Of a stretch of 64,000 nucleotides of DNA, positions 46,201 through 58,289 are shown in pieces. The DNA lies in contig CM053800.1 in the NCBI GenBank assembly GCA_028671895.1, forward strand, positions 23,829,886-23,893,885. Reading direction: 5' to 3'. The notes under the pieces are model-generated. The model did no database searches, was not told the origin of the DNA, and saw only the letters and a program-made list of their open reading frames with translations. Source of the DNA: Oenanthe sinensis. Taxonomy: Eukaryota > Streptophyta > Magnoliopsida > Apiales > Apiaceae. Position numbers and translations under genes: made by a program. How positions within the stretch are numbered: the first letter of the stretch is position 1; each line of letters begins with the position of its first letter.

Positions 46201-49200
46201 GCTCATTTGAACATGAAAATAATTCATAACAACTTGGCACTTAATTCATGACTCGTTTGAACTTAGAAACAACTTATAAACTATTGAAGGATTATTCTTG
46301 GCTCATTTGTACAGGAAAACAATCCGTAATAACATGAGAATTTATTCTTGACTCGTTCGAACATGGAAAAAACATGTAAAATCATGAAAGATCATTCTTG
46401 GCTCATTTGAACATGAAAACAATTCATAACAACTTGAGACTTCATTATAGACTCGTTCGACCTTAGAAACAACTTGTAGCTTCATACTTGATTCGTTTGA
46501 ACATGGAAAAAACTTGTAAACTCTTGTAGGATCATTCTCGACTAATTTGAACATAAAAATAATCAATAACAATTTGAGACTTCCGTTTTGATTCGTTCGA
46601 ATATGGATACAACTAGTAGCTTCATTCTTGACACGTTTAAACTTGGAAACAACTTGTAAACACTTGTAGGATCATTCTTGGCTAATTTGAACATGAAAAT
46701 AATCTGTAACAACTTGTGACATCATTCTTGACTAATCTGAACTTAGAAACAACTTATAAACTCTTGTAGGTCCATTCCTGGCTCATATGAACATGAAAAT
46801 AATCCGTTACAATTTGAGAATTTATTCTTAACTCGTTCGAACTTGGAAATAACTTGTAGCTGTATTCTTGACACGTTTGAACTTGTAAACAACTTGTAAA
46901 CTCTTGTAAGATCATTATTGTCTCATTTGAATATGAAAATAATCCATAACGATTTGAGACTTCATTCTTAACTCTTTCGAACTTGAAAAAAACTTGTAGC
47001 TTCATTCTTGACTCATTTGAACATGAAAACAACTTGTAAACTCTTGTAGGATTATTCTTGATTCATTTGAACATGAAAAAAATCTGTAATAACTTGAGAC
47101 TTCATTCTTGACTTGTTCGAACTTGGAAACAACTTGTAGCTTCATTCTTCATTCATTTAAACATGAAACCAACTTGTAAACACCTGTAGGATTACTCTTC
47201 GCTCATTTGAACATGAAAATAATTCATAACAACTTGGCACTTAATTCTTGACTCGTTTGAACTTAGAAACAACTTATAAACTATTGAAGGATTATTCTTA
47301 GCTCATTTGTACAGGAAAACAATCCGTAATAACTTGAGAATTTATTCTTGACTCGTTTGAACATGGAAAAAACATGTAAAATCATGAAAGATCATTCTTG
47401 GCTCATTTGAACATGAAAACAATTCATAACAACTTGAGACTTCATTCTAGACTCGTTCGACCTTGGAAACAACTTGTAGCTTCATTCTTGATTCGTTTGA
47501 ACAAGGAAAAAACTTGTAAACTCTTGTAGGATCATTCTCGACTAATTTGAACATGAAAACAATCAATAACAATTTGAGACTTTCGTCTTGATTCGTTCGA
47601 ATATGGATACAACTTGTAGCTTCATTCCTGACACGTTTGAACTTGGAAACAACTTGTAAACTCTTGTAGGACCATTCTTGGCTAATTTGAACATGAAAAT
47701 AATCTGTAACAACTTCAGACATCATTCTTGACTAATCTGAACTTAGAAACAACTTATAAACTCTTGTAGGTCCATTCCTGGCTCATATGAACATGAAAAT
47801 AATCCGTTACAATTTGAGAATTTATTCTTAACTCGTTCGAACATGGAAATAACTTGTAGCTGTATTCTTGACAAGTTTGAACTTGTAAACTCTTGTAGGA
47901 TCATTATTGTCTCATTTGAATATGAAAATAATCCATAACGATTTTAGACTTCATTCTTGACTCTTTCGAACTTGAAAAAAACTTGTAGCTTCATTCTTGA
48001 CTCATTTGAACATGAAAACAACTTGTAAACTCTTGTAGGATTATTCTTGATTCATTTGAACATGAAAACAATCCGTAACAATTTTAGGCTTTATTCTTGA
48101 CTCGTTCGAACTTGGAAACAACTAGTAACTTCATTCTTGACTCGTTTGAACAGAGAAAAAACATGTAAAATCATGAAAGATCATTCTTGGCTCATTTAAA
48201 CATGAAAACAATTCATAACAACTTGAGACTTCATTCTTGACTCGTTCGACTATGAAAACAACTTGTAGCTTCATTCTTGATTCGTTTGAACATGGGAAAA
48301 ACTTGTAAACTCTTGTAGGATCATTCTCGACTAATTTGGACATGAAAACAATCAATAACAATTTAAGACTTCCGTCTTGATTCGTTCGAATATTGATACA
48401 ACTTGTAGCTTCATTCTTGACAAATTTGAACATGGAAATAACTTGTAAACTCTTGTAGGATCATTCTTGGCTAATTTGAACATGAAAATAATCTGTAACA
48501 ACTTGAGACATCATTCTTGACTAATCTGCACTTAGAAACAACTTATAAACTCTTGTAGGTACATTCCTGGCTCATATGAACATGAAAATAATCCGTAACA
48601 ATTTGAGAATTTATTCTTAACTCGTTCGAACTTGGAAATAACTTGTAGCTGTATTCTTGACACGTTTGAACTTGTAAACAACTTGTAAACTCTTGTAGGA
48701 TCATTATTGTCTCATTTGAATATGAAAATAATCCATAACGATTTTAGACTTCATTCTTGACTCTTTCGAACTTGAAAAAAACTTGTAGCTTCATTCTTGA
48801 CTCATTTGAACATGAAAACAACTTGTAAACTCTTGTTGGATTATTCTTGATTCATTTGAATAAGAAAAAAATCCGTAACAATTTTAGACTTTATTCTTGA
48901 CTCGTTCGAAGTTGGAAACAACTTGTAACTTCATTCTTGACTCGTTTGAACATGGAAACAACTTGTAAACTCTTGCAGGATCATTCTTGGCTCTTTTGAA
49001 CATGAAAATAATTTATAACAAGTTGAGACTTCATTTTTGACTCGTTCAAACTTGGAAATAACTTGTAGCTTCATTCTTAATTTGTTTAAACATGGAAACA
49101 TCTTGTAAACTCTTGTAGGATCATTCTTAGCTCATTTGAACATGGAAACAATTTGACACTTAATTCTTGACTCGTTTGAACATGAAAATAATTTATAACA

Positions 49201-50733
49201 AGTTGAGACTTCATTTTTGACTCGTTCGAACTTGGAAATAACTTGTAGCTTCATTCTTAATTTGTTTAAACATGGAAACATCTTGTAAACTATTGTAGGA
49301 TTATTCTTGGCTAATTTGAACCTGAAAATAATCCGTATCAATATGAGACTTCATTCTTGACTTGTTCGAACTTGGAAACAAATTGTAGCTTCGTTCTTGA
49401 GTCATTTGAACATGGAAACAACTTGTAAAATTTTGTGGGATCATTATTGGCTCATTTGAACAAGGAAATAACTTGTAGCTTCATTCTTGAGTCGTTTGAA
49501 CATGAAAATAACTTGTAAATTCTTGTAGGATCATTCTTGGCTCATTTTAATATGGAAATAACTTGTAGCTTCTTTCTTAACTCGTTTGAACAAGGAAACA
49601 ACTTGTAAACTCTTATAGGATCATTATTGGGTCATTTGATCATTAAAAAAATCCGTATCAGCTTGAGACATCATTCTTGACTCATTTGAACTTAGAAACA
49701 ACTTCTAAACTCTTGTAGGATCATTTTCGGCTCATTTGACCATGAAAATAATTCGTAACAAGTTGACACTTTATTCTTGACTCGTTCGAACTTGGAAATA
49801 ACTTGTAGCTTCATTCTTAATTCGTTTGAATATGGAAAAAACTTATAAACTCTTGTAGGATCATTCTCGACTAATTTGAACATGAAAACAACTTGTAAAC
49901 TCTACTAGGATCATTCTTGGCTCATTTGAACATGAAAACAATTCGTAACAACTTGACACTTAATTCTTGACTCGTTTGAACTTGAAAATAACTTGTAAAC
50001 TATTGTAGGATCATTCTTGGCCCATTTCAACATGAAAATAATCCGTAACAATTTGAGACTGCATTTTTGACACGTTCGAACATGAAAATAACCTGTAAAC
50101 TTTTTTATTATCATTCTTGGTTCATTTGAACTTGGAAATAACTTGTATCTTTATTCTTGAGTCGTTTGAACATGAAAATAACTTGTAAACTCTTGTAGGA
50201 TCATTCTTGGTTCATTTGAACAAGGAAACAACTTGTAGCTTCTTTCTTGACTCTTTTGAAACTTGAAATAACATGTAAACTCTTGTAGGATCATTCTTGG
50301 GTCATTCTAACATGAAAAAAATCTGTACCAACTTGAGACATCATTCTTGACTCATTTGAACTTAGAAATAACTTATAAACTCTTGTAGGATTATTTTTGT
50401 CTTATTTGAACATGAAAAAAATCTATAACAACTTGAAACTTCATTTTTGACTCGTTTGAACATGGAAACAACTTGTAAACTCTTGTAGGATCATTATTGG
50501 CTCATTTGAACATGGAAACAACTTGTAACTTCTTGACTCGTTTCAACATGAAAACAACTTATAAACTCTTGTAGGATCATTTTTGGCTCATTTGAACATG
50601 AAAAAAATCTGCAACAACCTGAGACGTCGTTATTGACTCATTTGAACTTAGAAAAAACTTATAAACTCTTGTAGAATCATTTTTGGCACATTTGAATATG
50701 AAAACAATCCCTTACAACTTCAGACTTCATTCT
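37210..50733. repeat. Satellite DNA, block 1 (13.5 kb), 40-53-bp subunits
   Basis: Continuous tandem array. Each subunit carries CATTCTTG, then a GTTTGAAC/GTTCGAAC core, a TGGAAA or TGAAAA word, and AACTTGTA or CCGTAACAACTTGAGA. Three subunit types (about 40, 53 and 47 bp) commonly alternate to a 140-bp compound unit, but the order varies. No gene. Short minus-strand ORFs are by-products of low stop density. A satellite built of roughly 40-bp monomers has been described at carrot centromeres (CentDc); I cannot compare sequences. Confidence 0.95.
40115..48400. repeat. Higher-order repeat domain of about 1.2 kb within the satellite
   Basis: The marker CATTCTTCATTCAT recurs at about 40130, 41568, 42556, 43755, 44955, 46145 and 47145, giving spacings of about 1.44, 0.99, 1.20, 1.20, 1.19 and 1.00 kb. 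The 43741-44940 and 44941-46140 blocks are nearly identical line by line, while neighbouring 47-bp subunits within a block differ clearly. That is the signature of higher-order amplification by unequal exchange. Confidence 0.85.
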
Positions 50734-53189
50734 TGTAATAACCCGTATTTTTGGCACTTTATATTATTAAGATTTTTAGATAATTTTTTTCATTTTATGA
50801 ATAAATGATTTTATTGATTTATGTTTCATAAGGTACTTGAGATGTGAGGCCGTATTATTAATATACGGGGTATTCGAAAATATGTATATCGGTGTTTATG
50901 GTAGCATACATTATAAATATAGGGCTTATAATTATTTATATTCTGACAAAATAAATTTGGAATCTAGTTGAAAGTTGTAACAGAGTTTGAGAGACGGTGT
51001 AAGTGAATAGTGCTTATCTGAAAAATTGTTTCGTAAATTCTCGAAATAATTAAAGGGTATTAATTTAATAATAATGATTCATAAGAGAATTATAAAATGA
51101 GAAATTGATATTTTAAAACTTAAATTTGTCGGATGAATAAAGTACGAGAACGAGAGATTAAAATGTCATCGAGAAAATTAAGCGACTACCGCACAAACCT
51201 TTTAAAACACTAGCTTCCACCATACACTTTCAACAAACAAGAAAAAAATCAGATTCTCCCCCATTTTCTTCATCCATGGTTGAAGTTAGTTTGAGGAATG
51301 GAAGCCATAGCTAGGCATGATTGTTCTTGGCATTCTACCACTCAAAACGAAGCTCTTCTCAAGCTCTACCCATCTAAGGTAACATCTCAAGCACCCACCA
51401 CCTCTAGATTACTCTTTTTACAACTTGAAAGTGATGATGAACAGTGATTCTGAAAATAAAAAATTTATTTTCTTTGATTCTTGGATTCCTATGGCTTGGG
51501 TGATGGTTATTATAGCTTATACATGTTATGGGTAGTAGAGATTGAGCTTGGTTGATCCTAGAAACACAAGACTTGACCAATTGATTTTGTATTATAAATA
51601 ATAATCTTGACTGATTTTTGACTTGAGGTTGTAGTATGTTGATTGTTGATGTTGATTGAGGAGTTTATGATTGTTTGTTGGTTGAATTGAAGTAGAATAG
51701 AAATGGAAAACGATGAGAAAACAAACGTCCGTTTTTTCCTGCAGAAACTGTCTAGATATATAGGAATATTTTTCTTCTTCTCTTGGCAGTTGGGTGACTT
51801 TACTGGATATTAGATAGTCTCTAGATCATTTGCGTGCTAATTTTGCGTCATTCAGAGTTACGAGTCAAAAGTTATGGCCGATTTAGTAATCGTAGCGCAG
51901 AAAATGAAAATTCTATTTTTCATCCAAATTTGAGGCTATGATCAGACTAGCTAGGTGGCGTAATAAAATCTGGAACTTTTTTTTAAAATACTAGATTCAT
52001 CTAAGATTATAAAGAAAAAGGATTCGGATTAAAATGAGTAAAATCCAATTAATTAAAATTGTTAGAGTCAAGAAGGTGGAAGTAAGAAATGTAAGGATCA
52101 AGCTTGACATGACCCTAAGTTTGAGGCAGTTTCTGACTTAGATAGATTTCTTGGATGGCTTTGAAACTTTTATGGAATATTCTTTGTCAGTCATAGAAGA
52201 TCTCAGAAAAGAATCGTGTCAAAATGATTAATTTTCAATTTACTAAAAATGCTAGAAAACAAGGTGTTAAGTGAAATGAGCATAAGAAAATGGTGAAACA
52301 ACCGTTTTGGGAGACGATTTCGAGCAAGATAGAGGACTTGTATCGAGTCGATCAAGTAACAAAAGTTGTCAAGGAATAGCATGACTATATGTAGGTGTAA
52401 AGAAAATGATTAGAAAACCATTGGCAAGATAGTTTTACGAGTAGCTAAAGTAGGCCCGATGAGATGAAATATCGGGGAAAATAAGTGTTTATAAAAATGA
52501 CCAAGTACACTCGATATAAGTTTGAGGTTTAACTTCGAGGTATTAGAATAAGGATATTGTGAAGTCTAAAGGTCATAATCATCTTGTAATTAATTAACGA
52601 ATTTAGTTATACTTATTAGTAGTATAACTAGTTGTTTCGATAAAGGGAACTAATCTAGATTACTATATCTATTGATAGAACTTGGGGGAGATGTAATAGA
52701 CCTTGGATATGCATCATGGACACCAGGCAAGATTCCTAACTCTATTCTTCGAATTCTATTACAGAATATTTTGATTTCTATATATGCAAGTTTCTTGAAA
52801 TCTTTGACTATATAACAAGTTCTTGCTTATAAAGTTTTGTTGTGTATAAACTGTTTATATCAATCAAGAACTCTGTTTTCCTTTTTCCTACTTGATTCTT
52901 TGACGACTCTGAACTTCTTGAAAAGTTCGAGTTCGTATAGTAAGTAGTTATAGATATTGCTAGAGTATCGAGCTACACCTTTCATACTCGATAAGTTGAC
53001 CGGGCGTAGTGTATTATTTTACCGACATTGGTCGATATTATTCATGAATCTTTCCTGAGAATATATTTTGATATTAATTGATAATAAATATGAATTATTT
53101 ATTTATGAATTAAATACAGCTTAAAATTTATTTGAATAGTATTTAATTTTGATTAAATATTATTTAAAGAGATTGAATAGTATTTAAAT

Positions 53190-53410
53190 ATTGATTAAAT
53201 ACTTTCAGTTCACTTTGAATTATTTAAATATGATTTAATGTTGATTAAATACTATTTAAATATTTTGTTCATTTAAAAGTATTTAACTATTGATTAAATA
53301 CTTTCATTCTTTTTGAATTATTTAAATATTATTTAATGTTGATTAAATATTATTTAAATATTTTGGATTCATTTAAAATTATTTAAATATTAAATAATCT
53401 TGATTAAATC
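53190..53410. repeat. AT-rich tandem repeat (~98 bp, about 2.5 copies) in solo LTR C
   Basis: GATTAAATACTTTC..TTGAATTATTTAAATAT..TTAATGTTGATTAAATA segments recur. It corresponds in place to the AT-rich block of LTR A. Confidence 0.7.
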
Positions 53411-53721
53411 GTAATTTAATATTTTAATTCTTTTAAATCCTTTTAATATTATTCGAGTACTATTCTAGGCCTCATAATTATTAATAAAATATTTATTTGT
53501 TCTTTAAAAATATTCTGGAGCTATCTAAAATTCTTTAAATATTATTTTTCATTAAATAATAAATATTGATTATGACTCAAATATTCCGCAATTATTTTTG
53601 ATTCGATAACTCTACATTAGGGAAGGAATATTCAACTTTGACATCTTCCTATATATACTTGTGCCATTACGGGCCAGTATTTTACTCTATTAAATATTCT
53701 TCCAATTGGAATTTGACATTA

Positions 53722-54030
53722 ACACTGTAATAAAAGCCTGGGTGCTAAGTTACCGATAGTGTTAATGGGAACTGTTGAACTTTCATTGGTCCTACACTAT
53801 AACGAAAGCCAATGTGCTAAGTAACCTATAGTGTTAATGGGAACTGTTGAACTTTCATTGGTCATACACTATAATTAAGCCAAGGTGATAAGTTACCAAT
53901 AGTGTTAATGAAAACTGTTGAACTTTTATTGATTCTTTTCGCAGTATCTTGAACTGCTTTCTTAGTGATTCTTAAAAGAATAGAACACTGTAGCTGATGC
54001 CATCGCGCTAAGTTACCGATAGTGTCATTC
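53722..54030 (+). repeat. 72-bp tandem triplet plus partial copy in solo LTR C
   Basis: ACACT(G/A)TAA starts at 53722, 53794 and 53866, with a shared GCTAAGTTACC..TAGTGTTAATG core. A fourth, partial copy (GCTAAGTTACCGATAGTGT) is near 54006. Confidence 0.9.
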
Positions 54031-54266
54031 TAAAATTTTGACCTTAAATTGTTGTATCACAGTAACTCGAACTACATACTTATTTTGAGTACCTTCATGC
54101 ATCGTAAACTCTGATTCATTTATGGTCAAGATATACCTCGCTAAACTTTCTGCAGACATATATTACCAAGTTTTCTATTGATACTGTTGGTCATCGGGTT
54201 GGTATAAATATTGGTTACCACCCTTTTCTTGGTGCAAATTACAAAATATTCTAATATATATCCTAC

Positions 54267-54284
54267 TGAGCATTTTTTTGCTCA
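54267..54284 (+). promoter_or_regulatory. Conserved LTR hairpin in solo LTR C
   Basis: TGAGC..GCTCA with a T-rich loop, about 435 bp from the LTR end. Same arrangement as in families A and B. Confidence 0.55.
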
Positions 54285-54717
54285 TTCGTGCTTTTTGTAA
54301 ACTTTAAATCTTGCAGTAAGACGTGTCCATGGTATGCAAATGATAGGAGAGGCTCGAGCTTGAGTTAGTCAAGTTCAAGGCTTCTACATGTGGCGTAAGT
54401 AGATAGGATTTCAGTTTAGAATCCTAAGACTTATTGTAAAATATGCAATGTAATAATAAATCTGAACTAGTGTTAACTTCTAATGTAACTTCAGGTAGAG
54501 GTTATATTAGTAGCTTGAGATCCTGAGTTTATTACAATTGGGTTATAATAACTGATATTATTTTAAGTTCATTTTCTGAGACTATGTCTCGGGTTATGTA
54601 ATTGGATTGGGGTCACCGGTAAATGTTGTTAATATAATTGTTAAGCATGTGCGTAATTTACTGTGGAATTGGATCGTGATGGCCTGGATCCCTGACCACG
54701 GATCTGGGGGTGTCACA

Positions 54718-57700
54718 ATTCATGACTTGTTCGAACTTGGAAATAACTTGTAGCTTCATTCTTCATTCATTTGAACATGGAAACAACTTGTAAACTCTTG
54801 TAGAATCATTCTTCGCACATTTGAACATGAAAATAATCTGTAACAACTTGAGACTTTATTCTTGACTCGTTTGAACATGAAAACAACTTGTAAAATCTTG
54901 AAAGATAATTCTTGACTCATTTGAAAATGAAAACAATTCATAACAACTTGAGACTTCATTCTTGACTCGTTCAAACTTGAAAACAACTTGTAGCTTCATT
55001 CTTGATTCTTTTGAACATTGAAACAACTTGTAAACTCTTGTAGGATCATTATTGGGTCATTTGAACATGAAAAAAATCCTACCAACTTGAGACTTCATTC
55101 TTGACTCATTTAAACTTAGAAACAACTTGTAAACTCTTGTAGGATCATTCTTGGCTCATTTGAACATGAAAACAATTCATAACAAGTTGACACTTCATTC
55201 TTGACTCGTTCGAACTTGAAAATAAATTGTAGCTTCATTCTTAATTCGTTTCATCATGGAAATAAGTTGTAAACTCTTGTAAGATCATTCTTCGCTCATT
55301 TAAACATGAAAACACTTTGTAGCTTCATTTTTGACTCATTTAAACATGGAAATAACTTGTAAACTCTTGTAGGATCATTCTGGGCTCATTTGAACATTAA
55401 AAATATATGTAACAACTTGAGACGTCGTTCTTGACTCATTTGAACTTAGAAATAACTTGTAAACTATTGTAGAATCATTCTTGTCTCATTTGAACATAAA
55501 AACAATCCATAACAACTTGAGACTTCATTCTTGACTTGTTTGAACTTAGAAACAACTTGTAGCTTCATTCGTCATATGTTTGAATATCGAAACTTCTTGT
55601 AAACTCTTCTAGGATCATTCTTGGCTCATTTGAACATGAAAATAATTCATAACAACTTGATACTTAATTCTTTGAACTTATAAACAAATTGTAAACTATT
55701 GTAAGATCATTCTTGGCTCATTTAAACATGAAAATAATCTGTGACAATTTGAGACTTCATTCTTGACTCGTTCAAACATGAAAATAACTTGTAAACTTTT
55801 GTAGGATCATTCTTGGTTCATTTGAACATGGAAATAACATATACCTTCATTCTTGAGTCGTTTGAACATGGAAACAACTTGTAAACTCATGTAGGATCAT
55901 TTTTGGGTCATTTGAACATGGAAACAACTTGTAGCTTCTTTCTTGACTCGTTTCAACCTGGAAACAACTTGTAAACTCTTGTAGGATCATTCTTGGGTCA
56001 TTTGAACATGTAAAAAATCGGTACCTACATGAGACATCATTCTTGACTCATTTGAACTTAGAGACAACTTGTAAACTCTTGTAGGATCATTTTTGTCTCA
56101 TTTGAACAAGAAAAAAATCTGTAACAACTTAAGACTTCATTCTTGACCTGTTCGAACTTAGAAACAACTTGTAACTTCATTCTTCATATGTTTGAATATC
56201 GAAACAACTTGAAACTCTTCTAGGATCATTCTTGGCTCATTTGAACATGAAAACAATCCGTAACAACTTAAGACTTCATTCTTGACTTGTTCGAACTTAG
56301 AAACAACTTGTAACTTCATTCTTCATATGTTTGAATATCGAAACAACTTGTAAACTCTTCTAGGATCATTCTTGGCTCATTTGAACATGAAAATAATTCA
56401 TAACAACTTGATACTTAATTCTTGAATCGTTTGAACTTATAAACAAATTGTAAACTATTGTAGGATCATTCTTGGCTCATTTAAACATGAAAATAATCTG
56501 TGACATTTTGAGACTTCATTCTTGACTCGTTCAAACATTAAAATAACTTGTAAACTTTTGTAGGATCATTCTTGGTTCATTTGAACATGGAAATAACATA
56601 TAGCTTCATTCTTGAGTCGTTTGAACATGGAAACAACTTGTAAACTCTTGTAGGATCATTTTTGGGTCATTTGAACATGGAAACAACTTGTAGCTTCTTT
56701 CTTGACTCGTTTCAACCTGGAAACAACTTGTAAACTCTTGTAGGATCATTCTTGGGTCATTTGAACATGAAAAAAATCCGTACCAACATGAGACATCATT
56801 CTTGACTCATTTGAACTTAGAAACAACTTGTAAACTCTTGTAGGATCATTTTTGTCTCATTTGAACAAGAAAAAAATCTATAACAACTTGAGACTTCATT
56901 CTTGATTCGTTTGAACATGGAAACAACTTGTAAACTCTTGTTGGATCATTCTTGGCTCATTTGAACATGGAAACAATTTGTAGCTTCAATCTTGACTCGT
57001 TTGAACATGGAAACAACTATTAAACTTTTGCAGGATCATTTTTGGCTTATTTGAACATGAAAAATTCCGTAACAACTTGAGACGTCGGTCTTGAATCATT
57101 TGAACTTAGAAACAACTTATAAACTCTTGTAGAATCATTCTTGGCTCATTTAAACATGTAAACAATTTCAGACTTCATTCTTGACTTGTTCGAACTTGGA
57201 AAGAACTTGTACCTTCATTCCTCATTTGTTTGAACATGGAAACAACTTGTAAACTCTTGTAGGATGATTCTTGGATCATTTGAACATGAAAATAATCCGT
57301 AATAATTTGAGATTTCATTCTTAACTCGTTCAAACTTGGAAACAACTTGTAACTTTATTTTCTACATGTGTGAACCTATGAAAACAACTTGTAAATTATT
57401 GTAGGATCATTATTGGCTCATTTGAATATGAAAACAATCCGTAATGATTTGAGACTTCATTCTTGACTTGTTCGAACTTGTAAATAACTTGTAGCTTTGT
57501 TCTTGACTCTTTGAACATCGAAACAACTTGTAAACTCTTGTAGGATCATTATTGGGTCATTTGAACATGAAAAAAATCCGTACCAACTTGAAATTTCCTT
57601 CTTGGCTCATTTGAACATGAAAACAATTCGTAACAATTTTAGACTTCATTCATGACTCGTTTAAACATGGAAACAACTTGAAAACTTTTCTAGGATCATT

Positions 57701-58289
57701 CTTGGCTCATTTGAACATGGATATAACTTGTAGCTTCTTTCCTGACGCGTTTGAACATGGAAACAACTTGTAAACTCTTGTAGGATCATTCTTGGATCAT
57801 TTGAACATGAAAAAAATCCGTAACAACTTGAGACATCATTATTGACTCATTTGAACATGGAAACAATTTGTAAACTTTTATAGGATTATTATTGACTCAT
57901 TTGAACATGGATATAACTTGTAGCTTCATTCTTGAGTCGTTTGAACATGTAAACAACTTGTAAACTCTTGTATGATCATTCTTGGCTCATTTGAACATAA
58001 AAAATATATGTAACAACGTGAGACATCGTTCTTGACTCATTTGAACTTAGAAATAACTTGTAAACTCTTGTAAAATCATTCTTGCTTCATTTGAACATGA
58101 AAACAATCTGTAATAACTTGAGACTTCATTCTTGATTTGTTCGAACTTGGAATCAAAATGTAGCTTCATTCTTCATTCATGTGAACATGGAAACAACTTG
58201 TAAACTCTTATAGGTTCATTCTTGGCTCATTTGAACATGAAAACAAATCGTAACAACTTGACACTTAATTCTTCACTCGTTTGAACAAG
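54718..58289. repeat. Satellite DNA, block 2 (3.6 kb)
   Basis: Same subunits as block 1, continuing in phase after the solo LTR. A local duplication of about 740 bp is visible: the CATATGTTTGAATATCGAAA marker at about 55573 recurs at about 56185 and 56324, followed by the same series of variants. Ends where an LTR enters at 58290. Confidence 0.95.

Larger units (their letters stand above)
50734..54717 (+). mobile_element. Family-C solo LTR (3,984 bp) in the satellite
   Basis: Starts TGTAATAACCCGTATTTTTG and ends GGGGGTGTCACA. It is flanked by ATTCT (50729-50733) and ATTCA (54718-54722), a 5-bp TSD with one mismatch, and the satellite phase resumes exactly across it. The termini match family A. 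No PBS, gag or pol is seen, so it is a solo LTR left by LTR-LTR recombination. The hairpin is at 54267-54284. No gene. Confidence 0.9.

Noticed and set aside
37934..54986. Minus-strand ORFs of 60-100 codons with recurring peptides (CSNESRMKLQV, YELFSCSNEPRM) in the satellite
   Set aside because: They follow the DNA repeat. Subunit lengths are not multiples of three, start codons vary, and no domain is present. They are by-products of a low-stop repeat, not genes.
37210..58289. GTTCGAAC cores in satellite subunits as Pol III B boxes
   Set aside because: The B box needs a GGTTCGANNCC context. The flanking GG and CC are missing and no A box is spaced correctly.
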